A DNA stretch of 64,000 nucleotides from the NCBI RefSeq assembly GCF_002368095.1, contig NZ_AP018227.1:7208123-7272122 (forward strand). Direction: 5' to 3'. The DNA comes from Calothrix parasitica NIES-267. Its GTDB lineage: Bacteria; Cyanobacteriota; Cyanobacteriia; Cyanobacteriales; Nostocaceae. Numbering within the stretch: position 1 is the stretch's first letter; every line of letters starts with the position of its first letter. The position numbers were made by a program, and so were the translations under genes. Under the pieces are notes generated by a model. The model ran no database searches. It had not been told where the DNA came from and saw only the letters and a list, made by a program, of their open reading frames with translations. This document shows positions 25,376 to 34,879 of the stretch, in pieces.

Positions 25376-26740
25376 CTACGAACATAATACCAAACTCAAT
25401 ACTTCAACTGGTGGTTTCATTAAGGAAGGTAAGAAGTTCACTATCTGGGGAAATACAATTATCAATCCCAACACTAATAATTGAATCAAAATAAACGGAA
25501 TTACACCACGATAAATATCTACTGTACTCACTTCTTCTGGTGTGACACTGCGTAAGTAAAACAAAGCGAAACCAAAGGGAGGTGTTAAAAAGGAGGTTTG
25601 TAAATTCGCTCCTAAAACAACTCCGTACCAAACCAAATCAATGCCAAACTGTTGCGCTACCGGAACAAATAACGGGATGACAATAAAGGCTATCTCGAAG
25701 AAGTCGATAAAGAAGCCTAACAGCAATACTACTGTCATGCTGACTATCATAAATCCTACTTGTCCGCCGGGAATATTACTTAAAACATTTTCCATGAATA
25801 TTCCACCGTTCAACCCTTTAAATACCAATGCAAAGGCTGTTGAACCAATTAATATAAACATCACCATGCTGGTAATTCTCATGGTGGCGTTACAAACTTG
25901 ACTCAAGGTTGTTAAAGTCAGTTTGCCGTATACACCAGCAAGAATTATCGTCGCTACACAACCTACTGCTCCTGCTTCGGTGGGGGTTGCTAATCCAAAA
26001 AATATGCTTCCTAATACTAATAATATTAAAACCAACGGCGGTAACATTACCTGAAAAATCTTTAATACTAACGCCTTTACACCAATATTTCTAACTTCGG
26101 GAGGTAATGGTGGAGCAATTTCTGGTTTCAAAAACGCGATTATCAATACGTATAAAGCAAAGGAACCGGCCATCATCAAACCGGGAATTATCGAACCAAT
26201 AAATAAATCTCCTACCGATATCCCTAATTGGTCTGCAAGTACTATCAATACTACTGATGGGGGAATTATCTGTCCCAAGGTTCCCGATGCTGCAATTACT
26301 CCGGTAGCCAATTTTTTATCGTAACCGTAACGCAACATTATTGGTAAAGATATCAAACCCATTGCTATCACTGTAGCTGCTACAACTCCGGTAGTTGCTG
26401 CGAGTAAAGCACCCACAATCACCACAGCTAAAGCCAAACCTCCCCTGATTCTTCCGAGGAGAATTCCCATTGTTTCCAAAAGACGTTCGGCTATACCCGT
26501 TTTTTCCAGCATCGAACCCATGAAGATAAAGTAGGGAATTGCTAAAAGGGTATAGTTCTTCATGATATCGAAAATCCGCAATGGCATTAACCCGAATAAT
26601 TGCAGGTCAATTACTCCCAATGCACTTCCAATCAAAGCAAAAAGAATCGAAACCCCACCCAGGGAAAACGCTACCGGATACCCCAGGGACAATAAAGCCA
26701 AAGCACCAGCAAACATTAATGGTCCTAACCAATCAATCAT
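25376..26740 (-). CDS. dctM: TRAP transporter large permease (DctM)
   Basis: A 454-residue polytopic protein with about twelve membrane segments. The family blocks YFIFMGSMLEKTGIAERLLE, ASGTLGQIIPPSVVLIVLADQLGISVGDLFIG and LGATPTEAGAVG-like GLATPTEAGAVG are clear, as is the final TPPFGFALFYLRSV. It moves a small organic acid (C4-dicarboxylate, keto acid or similar) with Na+. It overlaps the dctQ gene by 8 bp, so translation is coupled. No DctP substrate-binding protein gene is in the window, so the substrate cannot be guessed. Confidence 0.94.
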   Translation of the reverse strand: MIDWLGPLMFAGALALLSLGYPVAFSLGGVSILFALIGSALGVIDLQLFGLMPLRIFDIMKNYTLLAIPYFIFMGSMLEKTGIAERLLETMGILLGRIRGGLALAVVIVGALLAATTGVVAATVIAMGLISLPIMLRYGYDKKLATGVIAASGTLGQIIPPSVVLIVLADQLGISVGDLFIGSIIPGLMMAGSFALYVLIIAFLKPEIAPPLPPEVRNIGVKALVLKIFQVMLPPLVLILLVLGSIFFGLATPTEAGAVGCVATIILAGVYGKLTLTTLSQVCNATMRITSMVMFILIGSTAFALVFKGLNGGIFMENVLSNIPGGQVGFMIVSMTVVLLLGFFIDFFEIAFIVIPLFVPVAQQFGIDLVWYGVVLGANLQTSFLTPPFGFALFYLRSVTPEEVSTVDIYRGVIPFILIQLLVLGLIIVFPQIVNFLPSLMKPPVEVLSLVLCS

Positions 26741-27281
26741 TACTGCTTTCCTCCTGGGGTTGTAAATAACCTGTAAATATTGCGAAATTTTTGATAATTT
26801 TAGAGATTCCCTGCAATATCAGCAGAGCAAAAGAGATGATAATTACGGTTTTGATGGGATATCTCGGTAAACCATCTGGGTCGGGAGAATTTTCTAAAAT
26901 TGACCAAGAATTAACAACAGTTTCCCAGGAATAGAAAATAACTAAACCGCAAAACGGAATTAAGAAAAATACCGTACCGATAATTTCTACAAGCGCTTTT
27001 CGACGGGGATTCCATTTACTGTAAAATACATCCACCCGCACATGTTCGTTATGTTTGAGCGCATAAGCAGCAGCAAAGAAAAATATTAAATCAAAAATAT
27101 ACCATTGAGCTTCAATGTAAGCATTAGAACTCAAATTAGCGCCAATTAACCGTCCCAGATATCTGCCGATAACATTCCATCCACCCACAACTACTAAAAC
27201 CAATACCAGCCAAGTAGTAATTTTACCGATTATTTCGTTCAAAGCATCGATGATTCGCGATATTTTTAATAGTTTCTCCAA
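26733..27281 (-). CDS. dctQ: TRAP transporter small permease (DctQ)
   Basis: A 182-residue membrane protein with four hydrophobic segments. The DctQ signature is present: IIGKITTWLVLVLVVVGGWNVIGRY, ...YIEAQWYIFDLIFFFAAAYALKHNEHVRVDVFY and GTVFFLIPFCGLVIFYSWE. It forms the TRAP membrane complex with DctM, whose gene overlaps its 3' end. It is probably the first gene of the operon; a VOC gene follows upstream on the same strand (between 27374 and 27730). Confidence 0.9.
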   Translation of the reverse strand: MEKLLKISRIIDALNEIIGKITTWLVLVLVVVGGWNVIGRYLGRLIGANLSSNAYIEAQWYIFDLIFFFAAAYALKHNEHVRVDVFYSKWNPRRKALVEIIGTVFFLIPFCGLVIFYSWETVVNSWSILENSPDPDGLPRYPIKTVIIISFALLILQGISKIIKNFAIFTGYLQPQEESSND

Positions 27282-27373
27282 AATCCCACTACCTTTATCA
27301 GCCTTCGTTAAAGTAGTTTACATCTCAAGGGGTAAAGACTTGTGTTTATCAGTTAACAGTTAACAGCGAACAG

Positions 27374-27730
27374 CTACAATTCAACAAGTTCTATTTTATG
27401 ACCGTCGGGGTCTAAAATTACCGCACGTCTTCCCCATTGAGAATCTTTCGGTGAGGATACTATAACTGTTTCAATAGCTTGTAATTCTTCTATAGTCTTG
27501 TCTACGGAAGAAACCTGAAAACCCAAACGCACTCCTGAACTATCTATATTATTACTGCTCGGATAGATTTCCAATACTATTCCTTCCAGCATTGCACAAA
27601 GATGTTTTTCACCATTACCATGTTGCTCGTAGGAGAAGTTTATTCCTAATTTTTCGTAAAACTTCTTGCTTCTATTTAAATCTTCTGCCCGAATTACTAT
27701 CAAATTTAAAGTTATTTGATTCACAATCAT
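27374..27730 (-). CDS. VOC/glyoxalase-like protein
   Basis: About 118 residues from the ATG at 27730 (TTTGGAAAA precedes it; an ORF start at 27772 adds 14 residues). It has two beta-alpha-beta-beta-beta modules: LNLIVIRAEDLNRSKKFYEKLGINF at the start and RRAVILDPDGHKIELVEL at the end, where the final Glu is a likely metal ligand. The fold covers glyoxalases, dioxygenases and resistance proteins; the reaction is unknown. It lies directly upstream of dctQ on the same strand, about 90 bp away. Confidence 0.8.
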   Translation of the reverse strand: MIVNQITLNLIVIRAEDLNRSKKFYEKLGINFSYEQHGNGEKHLCAMLEGIVLEIYPSSNNIDSSGVRLGFQVSSVDKTIEELQAIETVIVSSPKDSQWGRRAVILDPDGHKIELVEL

Positions 27731-28337
27731 TTTTTCCAAATACTGCTTTCTGATAAAATCAGTTCTAATCAAAAAGCAAAGTATTTTTATAATTCATTTT
27801 TTGCAAGAATATTTTAACTTTCTTTTAAAACAAGCAATATACATCCAAATAGATTATACACAGAAAATATTTTCCATGAAAAGTGATTTACATCACGTCG
27901 AGTAAACAACGGAATTACGTTGAATAAATGATAATATTCGCATTATTAATGACTTTCTTTTCAATAAGCTGATTTTTTGTTAATTCTGATTGCGAAATAC
28001 TGAACTTTTTTTGGGTTCACATGTCGAATTGTTGCATTTTCTAAGTAATTGGAGTATTTCATATCACTACAAAAAGATTGAAACCGTATTTAAACTGAAA
28101 AATCCACTATAAATCAAAGCTATATTTCTCGAAACTCTGGTAAATAATTTTGTTGTGAAATCTAATTATAATTAAATTTTAATTTCTGACGATACGCTAT
28201 ATTTTTTCGTATTTAATTTTACTGTGAAAGCAAAAAAGCAGTAATTACATTGAGAAAAATGCTGGAATTATATAAATTGTATTTGTAAAAATTGCTGCAA
28301 ATAGTTTTTTGTAAATCTCTATTTGAATATTTGGAAA
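27731..28337. other. AT-rich non-coding gap between divergent genes
   Basis: No convincing ORF is found in six frames. It must hold the promoters of the VOC gene and of the acetyltransferase gene. A GGTTCACATG stretch near 28013 and several T-runs are all I note. Confidence 0.5.
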
Positions 28338-28775
28338 ATGACGATTGAAATTTTAGAATTAACGATATCCGATTACGACGATGCAATTGCTTTGTGGGAA
28401 AGCTGTACTGGTGTAAGTATACGAGATGCGGATTCTAGGGAAAATATCGCACGGTATTTGAATCGAAATCCAGGTTTGAATTTCAAAGCGATTAAAAATG
28501 AAAAACTCGTTGGTACAATACTCTGCGGACATGATGGTCGTCGGGGTTATATTAATCATTTGGCTGTTTGTTCAAATTATCGCACTCAAGGAATTGGTAG
28601 AAAACTAGTAGAAACCAGTCTTGGTGAATTAAAAAAACAAGGAATTGAAAAGTGTCATTTGTTTGTGTTCGTAGAAAATATTGAAGCGAAAAAGTTTTGG
28701 GAAAGATTGGGTTGGAAGCATCGGGAAGAAATAAATATGATGTCGTTGAGTATTTCCGACTCAGCAAATCCTTGA
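28338..28775 (+). CDS. GNAT N-acetyltransferase
   Basis: About 145 residues from the ATG at 28338 (a TTG at 28323 is less likely). GNAT motif A is clear: INHLAVCSNYRTQGIGRKLVETSLGELKKQG, with the acetyl-CoA pyrophosphate loop QGIG, and motif B is HLFVFVENIEAKKFWERLGW. The overall pattern resembles the YpeA-like group. The substrate is unknown. It appears monocistronic. Confidence 0.88.
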   Translation: MTIEILELTISDYDDAIALWESCTGVSIRDADSRENIARYLNRNPGLNFKAIKNEKLVGTILCGHDGRRGYINHLAVCSNYRTQGIGRKLVETSLGELKKQGIEKCHLFVFVENIEAKKFWERLGWKHREEINMMSLSISDSANP

Positions 28776-28860
28776 AGCGTTTTTTTGTAATGAAAATATA
28801 TGGATTGCTACGGAAATTCAGGCTATAACGTATTAGTGAATACTATAGCTGTATCCGTAA

Positions 28861-29520
28861 ATGAAGTCTGGTTTAATATTTAAGGGACTATTATTAACTA
28901 CACTAGTCGCTGTCAGTGGAATTTGCTTGAAATTATTCAATGATAATCGTGTAAAACAAGCAAATCGGGCTGAATATTGTAGTAAGACCAAACCACTAAA
29001 CCAAGTTAAGGCTAAAAAATACGATAGAAACGGATTAAAAGAGCGGGAAGGACCGGAAGTAAAAGTTGATGGAGGAACCTTTTATAGACAAGTGTCTTTT
29101 AAATCTAAGCCTGTGGTTCCTGTAGTCATATTTCCGGAAGCGTTAGATGTTAACAAATGGGCAAAGGTTCCGCAATCCGCAATTAAATATCTCGGTAAGG
29201 GAGGAGATGGCGATAGTTTGCGAGAATGGTTGAGTCCCGATTATTATTATTTGCTCGAAGTTCCCAATGATGCTAAAGGTTTGGCTTTTGGTAGACTCTG
29301 CTATAAGAATGGTGATGCTACGGTTCACTCGATTAGAAATTGGAAACAGTTGGAAGATAATAAAATATCTATCAACGGTAAAATCACTCTTGAACATCCT
29401 ACTCCCTTACCCAAAATTAATCCCGCTCATATTTTGGTCAATACATCCAGCAATCAAAAAGATAGCTTGGGAGATGTGACGGAAGTTTATTTTACGAAGC
29501 AAAGAGTTAGGATTCCATAA
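28861..29520 (+). CDS. Hypothetical exported protein
   Basis: 219 residues with a basic start and a hydrophobic segment (IFKGLLLTTLVAVSGICLKLF, residues ~6-26), a signal peptide or anchor; a Cys at 22 has no clear lipobox. The rest is soluble and beta-rich. Notable pieces are EGPEVKVDGGTFYRQVSFKSKPVVPVVIFPEAL and KINGKITLEHPTPLPKINP-like strands. I do not recognise the family. Confidence 0.6.
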   Translation: MKSGLIFKGLLLTTLVAVSGICLKLFNDNRVKQANRAEYCSKTKPLNQVKAKKYDRNGLKEREGPEVKVDGGTFYRQVSFKSKPVVPVVIFPEALDVNKWAKVPQSAIKYLGKGGDGDSLREWLSPDYYYLLEVPNDAKGLAFGRLCYKNGDATVHSIRNWKQLEDNKISINGKITLEHPTPLPKINPAHILVNTSSNQKDSLGDVTEVYFTKQRVRIP

Positions 29521-29594
29521 AAAAAGTGAGGGGAAGATGGGGAGATAGAGAGACAAAGAGAAATTTATATCAACTCAAAATCGGGCAATTGACT

Positions 29595-29990
29595 TTAATT
29601 ATTTCTCATCAGCAGCATTAAAGCGATAGAAAATAATAAGGGTTGCTCAAAATCTATATACTCTTCTTTAATTGCAGTTTCTACTGTTAAAGCAGTTGTA
29701 AATTCTTCTGGAGTAAAGGAGTAGTCTTGTTGATTTTCTATTTCTAAGATTAGCTCGTTGAGTTGGTTGCCTATTTTATCTGCTGTCTCAATCACTTCTT
29801 TTAAACTTGGTCTTTTTGCTAATATCTCTATTTCATAAAGACTAAAATCTTTTTCTTTCCCAGAGTCATCTAATCTTATGCGATATTTTTGCGGAAAAAA
29901 GGGTGAAAATATTCCCTCATAGATATTATCCTCTACTACTATACCGAACCCATTTGCAGTGCAAACTCTATCACCTTTTTCTAATTTCAT
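29595..29990 (-). CDS. Hypothetical protein with N-terminal KOW-like beta barrel
   Basis: 131 residues. The beginning (KLEKGDRVCTANGFGIVVED...YRIRLDDSGKEKDFSLYEIEIL) looks like a small SH3/KOW-type barrel; the second half is an acidic helical tail ending in a hydrophobic patch (LFSIALMLLMRNN). A GGGGG ten bases before the ATG may be the ribosome-binding site. I cannot name a family. Confidence 0.55.
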   Translation of the reverse strand: MKLEKGDRVCTANGFGIVVEDNIYEGIFSPFFPQKYRIRLDDSGKEKDFSLYEIEILAKRPSLKEVIETADKIGNQLNELILEIENQQDYSFTPEEFTTALTVETAIKEEYIDFEQPLLFSIALMLLMRNN

Positions 29991-30044
29991 AACTAAATAC
30001 CCCCTATTGTTTAATTTTAGGCTATCAATTTACTGAAAATATTT

Positions 30045-30326
30045 TCATCGGAACCCGTACAGTTCCCAAGTTCCAGGACTTGAAGTATCGCCGTTGTTGT
30101 ATAAAATTGTTCTACTACCATCTTCCAACATCGTTACTACAACAAAATTATTATCACCCGGAGCATTAAGACTCGCTCCAAATAAATGGTTTTCTCCAGT
30201 ACCATGAGTCGAATTATTGCCATCTTCTGATTCTATATTTAGAGAATCACTGGAAGAGACTGCAATCACATTATTATCTAAGGTACGGAAAAATAGATAT
30301 TTATCAAAGCTACTATTAATTGTCAT
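30045..30326 (-). CDS. Small hypothetical protein
   Basis: 93 residues, rich in Asn, Ser, Gly and Asp, with repeated beta-strand pieces (VIAVSSSDSLNIESEDGNN, FVVVTMLEDGSRTILYNNGD). No signal peptide is apparent. It lies 54 bp from the gene at 29595 on the same strand and could be co-transcribed with it. The family is not recognised. Confidence 0.5.
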   Translation of the reverse strand: MTINSSFDKYLFFRTLDNNVIAVSSSDSLNIESEDGNNSTHGTGENHLFGASLNAPGDNNFVVVTMLEDGSRTILYNNGDTSSPGTWELYGFR

Positions 30327-30403
30327 GTTACATTAACCTTGCTACTTTCAAACTCAAAACAGCCTCCAGACAGCTTTAAAAAAAGAAAATATACCGATAT
30401 TAG

Positions 30404-30545
30404 ACGTTGCTGATTAAAAGTATGATTTACCCCGAACCCCCAATTTGGTTCCCTTTAAAATGCATTTCTACCCCATGATTGGGGAATTCAGGGGGCTGCT
30501 TTGGATACCTTTAGAAATTTATACACCTATTGAGCAACGCCAGAC
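30404..30545. repeat. Dispersed repeat (GTTGCTGATTA ... GAGCAACGCC)
   Basis: A ~140-bp block starting CGTTGCTGATTA and ending TGAGCAACGCC with CCCCCAATTTGG and GGGGAATTCAGGGGGC inside. A related block is at about 32985-33080 and a MITE-interrupted one at about 39480-39720. It is non-coding. Confidence 0.65.
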
Positions 30546-30600
30546 ATTAAGCTTTGGTAAGAGTTGCATTTATGGTCAAATCATCCTTAGAAGCCAGATT

Positions 30601-30721
30601 CAGAGTCAATAATCTGATAAATTCATATTCTGTTCAACTTGTCAATACAACATAAGAAAGTTAAGGGTGCAATTTGAGATTCAAGCAAGATTCTACTAGG
30701 AAATTCTTTAGATACTGATTG
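30601..30721. repeat. Imperfect direct repeat, copy A
   Basis: About 120 bp starting CAGAGTCAATAATC, with a shared core CATATTCTGTTCAACTTGTC. It matches copy B at 30825-30945 and lies 3' of the 525-residue gene. Confidence 0.85.
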
Positions 30722-30824
30722 CTGAATACTACTTTGTTACACAATTTATGAGAGGTGATGTGGAGAGTAGATAATTTATCCTGATTTTTATCATTCATAA
30801 TTAAACTAAACTAATTCGTAAATT

Positions 30825-30945
30825 CAGAGTCAAGAATCGGACAAACCCATATTCTGTTCAACTTGTCAACACAACATAAGAAAGTTTACGCTACAAATTT
30901 AACTTGTAGAAATATTCTACCAGGGAATTCTATAGATACTAATTG
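30825..30945. repeat. Imperfect direct repeat, copy B
   Basis: Matches copy A over its whole length (CATATTCTGTTCAACTTGTC, ACATAAGAAAGTT, GGAATTCTATAGATACT). It is immediately 3' of the 525-residue gene, so copy A may mark the end of a lost tandem gene duplicate. Confidence 0.85.
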
Positions 30946-30998
30946 TTAACTACCTGCAAAAAACTCAATAAACTTGCATTCGGACAAAATACTAATGG

Positions 30999-32576
30999 TT
31001 ATTTACCCGCACGTACTACGAAGAACCCCGTGTTGTTCCAAAAACCTAATTTATCCTGATTGTCATAAGCCATTTCAGCTTCATTTGAGTAATTAGGATA
31101 ACAAGGATGTTGGTAAGGGAAAGTAGATATTAATATCTTGGCAGTTCCGGGAATAGCACCCCTTAAAGTCACCCAAGCACGTCCTTGTTGATTTGTCGAT
31201 ATTTCGCAACTAGCTGCAAAATATCCTTGTTCTGAAGCTTTCCCAGGTTTAAACCCGATTATTGGCATTTCACTACTGTGAGGAAAGTTAAAAATTCTGT
31301 CTTTATTTCTAGTGTCCCATTCAAACTCCTCACGCAATTGAGGAAACGCATGGGGATTATAAAATTGATTTAGATACACTACTTCTACAGCTTGGGGACA
31401 ACCTCTGACAAAAGACCTAACTTCCAAATCTATAAACTGACCGGATTCATTTACTATAGAATTTTCTAGAAATAAACAAGCATCATCCACCTGAATATTG
31501 ATTTCTTTTTCTTCAGCTAAAATTTGCCTTTGGTTATCAACTGTTCCAACAATACACAAAGCTTGATTATCGACTTCATCCCAAAAATCTGCCCAATCTT
31601 CACAGTATGGAATATCTATCATCCCACTGGTTAACTCATGGGCTTGCTTTTGATATGCTTGGTAGGGAATCTTAGCTATTAATCTAAAATCGTCAATTGT
31701 GCGTAATTCTAAATTCCCTATATCAATTTTAAAGAAAATCTCTTCGTCATTATCTGCTAGTTGAGACGACCTTGCGACACAAGGAACTGCTGTTACCATA
31801 TTTAAACTCGCACCTTCAGGAGTAAACTTTACAGCCAGATTTCCTAGTGGTTGAGATTCTCTTGAAAATGACTTAGATGAGTTTTGGGGAGTCAATAATC
31901 TTCCGTGAGGATAAGTTGCTAATTCATCTTTACACCACAAACCGATAGTCCCGTGCAATTCCCAAAAATCTGATGCGTAAGCTTGAACTGGTGCAGATAT
32001 ACCGCTAAGACTAAATTGCACCACCAATCCTAAAACATTATCTTGCTTCATGGCTTCGCGCAACATAGAAACTGTCGGTGATAAGCTGACTTCCTGGTGA
32101 TTCCAAAGTAAGTTTTGAGCATCCTTGGAAACAGCAAATTGATAAACAGCAGCAGAGCCAAATTTATCATTTAAACAGTTTTCTGGTAACTCGCGAATAT
32201 GGTAAAAATCCTGCCAGCGAGCTAATGATAAACCCCTAACAGGAGCAGATAGTATACTGTTAGACCCTCCCAAGACAAAACGGTCTACCATAATTGTATT
32301 CGTCCAATTGGAAGCTGGGTCAGATTCAAAAATAAGAGCGCTATTACAAGTATCTTTAATCTGTTGATTCTCCGAATTGAGACCGCCAAAATCAACCTTG
32401 CGTCCTACTATCGGGTCGTCTTGCTCAATTTTTCCAAACTCTTTTTGAGCGCTAACAATTTTGGTCTCAATTGAAAAATGACCCTGTTTATTGCAACTGA
32501 ATCTCCCACAGTCATTTGGTAGGTAAGTACGGGCTAAACCCTGAAAGTGTAGCCGAGGAAAATCTAAAACACTCAT
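30999..32576 (-). CDS. Unknown 525-residue protein with LDFPRLHFQG N-terminus
   Basis: A large soluble protein of a family whose function I do not know. It begins MSVLDFPRLHFQGLART, and the middle shows LHGTIGLWCKDELATYPHGRLL, a block that I have seen in long uncharacterised bacterial proteins. There is no signal peptide or membrane segment. The C-terminus is beta-rich and ends WNNTGFFVVRAGK. A degenerate relative lies 1.1 kb upstream (33655-33987) in the same orientation. No metabolic neighbour suggests a role. Confidence 0.8.
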   Translation of the reverse strand: MSVLDFPRLHFQGLARTYLPNDCGRFSCNKQGHFSIETKIVSAQKEFGKIEQDDPIVGRKVDFGGLNSENQQIKDTCNSALIFESDPASNWTNTIMVDRFVLGGSNSILSAPVRGLSLARWQDFYHIRELPENCLNDKFGSAAVYQFAVSKDAQNLLWNHQEVSLSPTVSMLREAMKQDNVLGLVVQFSLSGISAPVQAYASDFWELHGTIGLWCKDELATYPHGRLLTPQNSSKSFSRESQPLGNLAVKFTPEGASLNMVTAVPCVARSSQLADNDEEIFFKIDIGNLELRTIDDFRLIAKIPYQAYQKQAHELTSGMIDIPYCEDWADFWDEVDNQALCIVGTVDNQRQILAEEKEINIQVDDACLFLENSIVNESGQFIDLEVRSFVRGCPQAVEVVYLNQFYNPHAFPQLREEFEWDTRNKDRIFNFPHSSEMPIIGFKPGKASEQGYFAASCEISTNQQGRAWVTLRGAIPGTAKILISTFPYQHPCYPNYSNEAEMAYDNQDKLGFWNNTGFFVVRAGK

Positions 32577-33654
32577 ATTGATTTACTGGTAAAAAACGAC
32601 GAAATGAATCCTCTGAACTGATTTCATCACAAGTACAGTGACACCGATAATCTGCTGTCAAAATGTTAAGCATTCAATGCCTAAATCAGTCATAACCAGC
32701 AATTGCTGATATATCTACACTCGCAGATATTACACGGCTAATTGCAACAACTAAAATCGACTACAAGAAATACTTAGTCAAAAACAATGGGGAAAGCCTA
32801 TGATAATCATCGGAATCTGGTATAAAGGCACAATTTCCACCTTCCCATTCATTGCTGCAATGATTATTTTTCATCAGATAAACCTCCACAGGAGTTGACC
32901 ATATATAATATTTAACATTGCTGTTAGCGCAGCGTGGCGCTAGCCATATTGAGATATGAATTAATTATTATCATCCGATAACAGCCGCCTAAATCCCCTA
33001 ACTTTGGGGGACTTTAAAATATATTTATCCCGCATAATTGGGGATTGGAGGCTATTCTGACTTTTAACGAGCAATGCCGAATATCTAGTTTGATTTTGTG
33101 CCTCAAAAGATATATTGAGACTAAAAAAACCGCAGGATGATTGCTTAGATTGTTTAATACTCGATGGTATTAATGAATTAATAGGGAGGATTTGTTAACT
33201 TGGGTGAAAGGAAGCGGGTTCCCTGCGAGAAATATCTTTGCCTTCATAATTAACGTGGTTGACTACTAATGGTTAACCTCATTGATTTTGATGGGTAAGT
33301 ACGACCAGGATTGGTCGGTAATCTCAAGGATAATCAGTCATACGATGCCCGCTTAAACACTTGTGATATTTTGAGACCAAGTAATAGATAATGGGTAAAA
33401 ATTACTAGTTATTTAACAATATCGTAAGTATCCCCACCCGTCAATTTTTATGGCGTAGACCGCTCCTACTAGTACTCGAACAAGCGAACATTGACGGCTG
33501 AAGGCAAGCAGGGGGAGCAGGGGAAGCAGAGGGGGCAGGGGGAGAAAAGAATTTTACGCTTGTACGATATACCCCTCAAAGTTGACTTGGTGGAGTACTA
33601 GTCCTTTTCATTAATTTTGACAGTTTTGTTTTCTACGGACGTAATGTAGAGACG
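32577..33654. other. Long non-coding stretch with repeat remnants
   Basis: It holds the promoter side of the 525-residue gene, with a block near 32610-32640 (GAACTGATTTCATCAC) that is repeated near 34026-34045 upstream of the pseudogene, a CCGCCTAAATCCCC...GGGGATTGGAGGC dispersed repeat near 32985-33080, and a purine-rich GGGGGAGCAGGGGA tract near 33508-33543. No gene is supported. Confidence 0.55.
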
Positions 33655-33670
33655 TTATAAATAACGTCTC
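33649..33670. repeat. Palindrome, arms GAGACGTTAT/ATAACGTCTC
   Basis: Perfect 10-bp arms around two bases. It is a variant of the GAGACGTAGCA palindromes and overlaps the end of the pseudogene at 33655. Confidence 0.85.
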
Positions 33671-33987
33671 CCGACATTCCCAAAGAAAACGCGACCATAG
33701 CCGAATTTATGAAACAAACCACTACTCTGTCTCCAGCCGTTTTGATTGTCTTTTATATGCTGTAGTGCAAGCAAGATGCTCGCTAATGAATAAATTAACC
33801 AGTCATATTTTGCGAGACAAACCACTCGCTCACCTTGGTCAATTCTGCCAAACTTTCTTTGAATGCTAATTGGGTATGAGTTACAACTCGTTATTCCTAG
33901 CTGATTTGAGTACTCGCATTTGCATGTATTCGATGCATAGTTACGAGCTACACCAAAATGCAGATGAGAAATAATTAGAATGCTCAT
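33655..33987 (-). pseudogene. Collapsed relative of the 525-residue gene
   Basis: The frame still reads 110 codons. Its first part (MSILIISHLHFGVARNY...ISIQRKFGRIDQGERVV) follows the start of the 525-residue protein (MSVLDFPRLHFQGLARTY...VSAQKEFGKIEQDDPIV), and its last part (KDNQNGWRQSSGLF) looks like the extreme C-terminus (YDNQDKLGFWNNTGFF). The middle ~400 codons are gone. Similar DNA also extends 5' of both genes. It is a gene duplicate with an internal deletion. Confidence 0.65.
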
Positions 33988-34879
33988 CGATATAGTGGTA
34001 TGGAACTAAACATGCAGGAATCCATGGAACAGATTTCATCAGAAGTAGGTAGATAAAGACGACAAATTCTTGAGAATGTACGGACTCTCAAACCCTGGTA
34101 TACCTATATTTTTCTCACTTATGTAAATCGAAGAAAAACAAGTTACTCCAGATATATGTCCTTATGCCTTTTAATTAAAGATATGCAGCATAAGTCTTTA
34201 ATCATTATTAGTTATCACCGTAGTATTACACTTAGGAAATTTTTAAGCAAATTTTTAAATCCAGTCGTAACTTACTATAGGGAGAAAGTTGCAAAAATCT
34301 TATTCTGTCAGCTTTTTCTAAAATAAGCTACTATATTCAGTAGTAAATACTTTGCTTAGGAAAGACAGCAATAGATTCAACAATAAGCTATCGTCAGCCA
34401 TATCTAATAGGCTTTAGAGCGCTTAGTAGTTTTTTCAAAGAATGATAGTTTGCAATATGTTACTAATTAATTTGTAAAACATATATACTATTTTCAGGTT
34501 ATCAATAAGCTGGCATGAATATAGCATGTCTCAAGCTAAGTTGACTATATCTATGTGTCTCTGACCTATCCTTTACCTCAGTAGATTTTCTCAAAAATAA
34601 AATTTTTTATATTGCTAAATCGATAACAAGTATAATAGGGTTCATAAATAATCCTTACCAGTGTCATATCTTTCCAGAAAAGTTAATATATGCCCCATGC
34701 TCTACTTATCGAATTCTTCTCATAGAAGCTTTCCACCCACTACTAACTCAGCTTTACTGGGGATAATTCGGCCAAATATTCTGACATTTATTGTTAAATA
34801 TTTACGGTGATTTACTTAGCTTTAGAAATATTTAAGATAGCTCGTTTACAAAGAATACTCTGTAGGTTAAACGAAGAAG
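33988..34879. other. Non-coding upstream region of the NACHT-WD40 gene
   Basis: About 890 bp of AT-rich sequence with no ORF of substance. The part next to 33988 is similar to the upstream region of the 525-residue gene; the rest is unique. No clear ribosome-binding site precedes the ATG at 34880 (GAAGAAG is the nearest). Confidence 0.5.

Noticed and set aside
28861-29520. Lipoprotein call for the exported protein
   Set aside because: Cys at residue 22 lies inside the hydrophobic segment, without a fitting lipobox.
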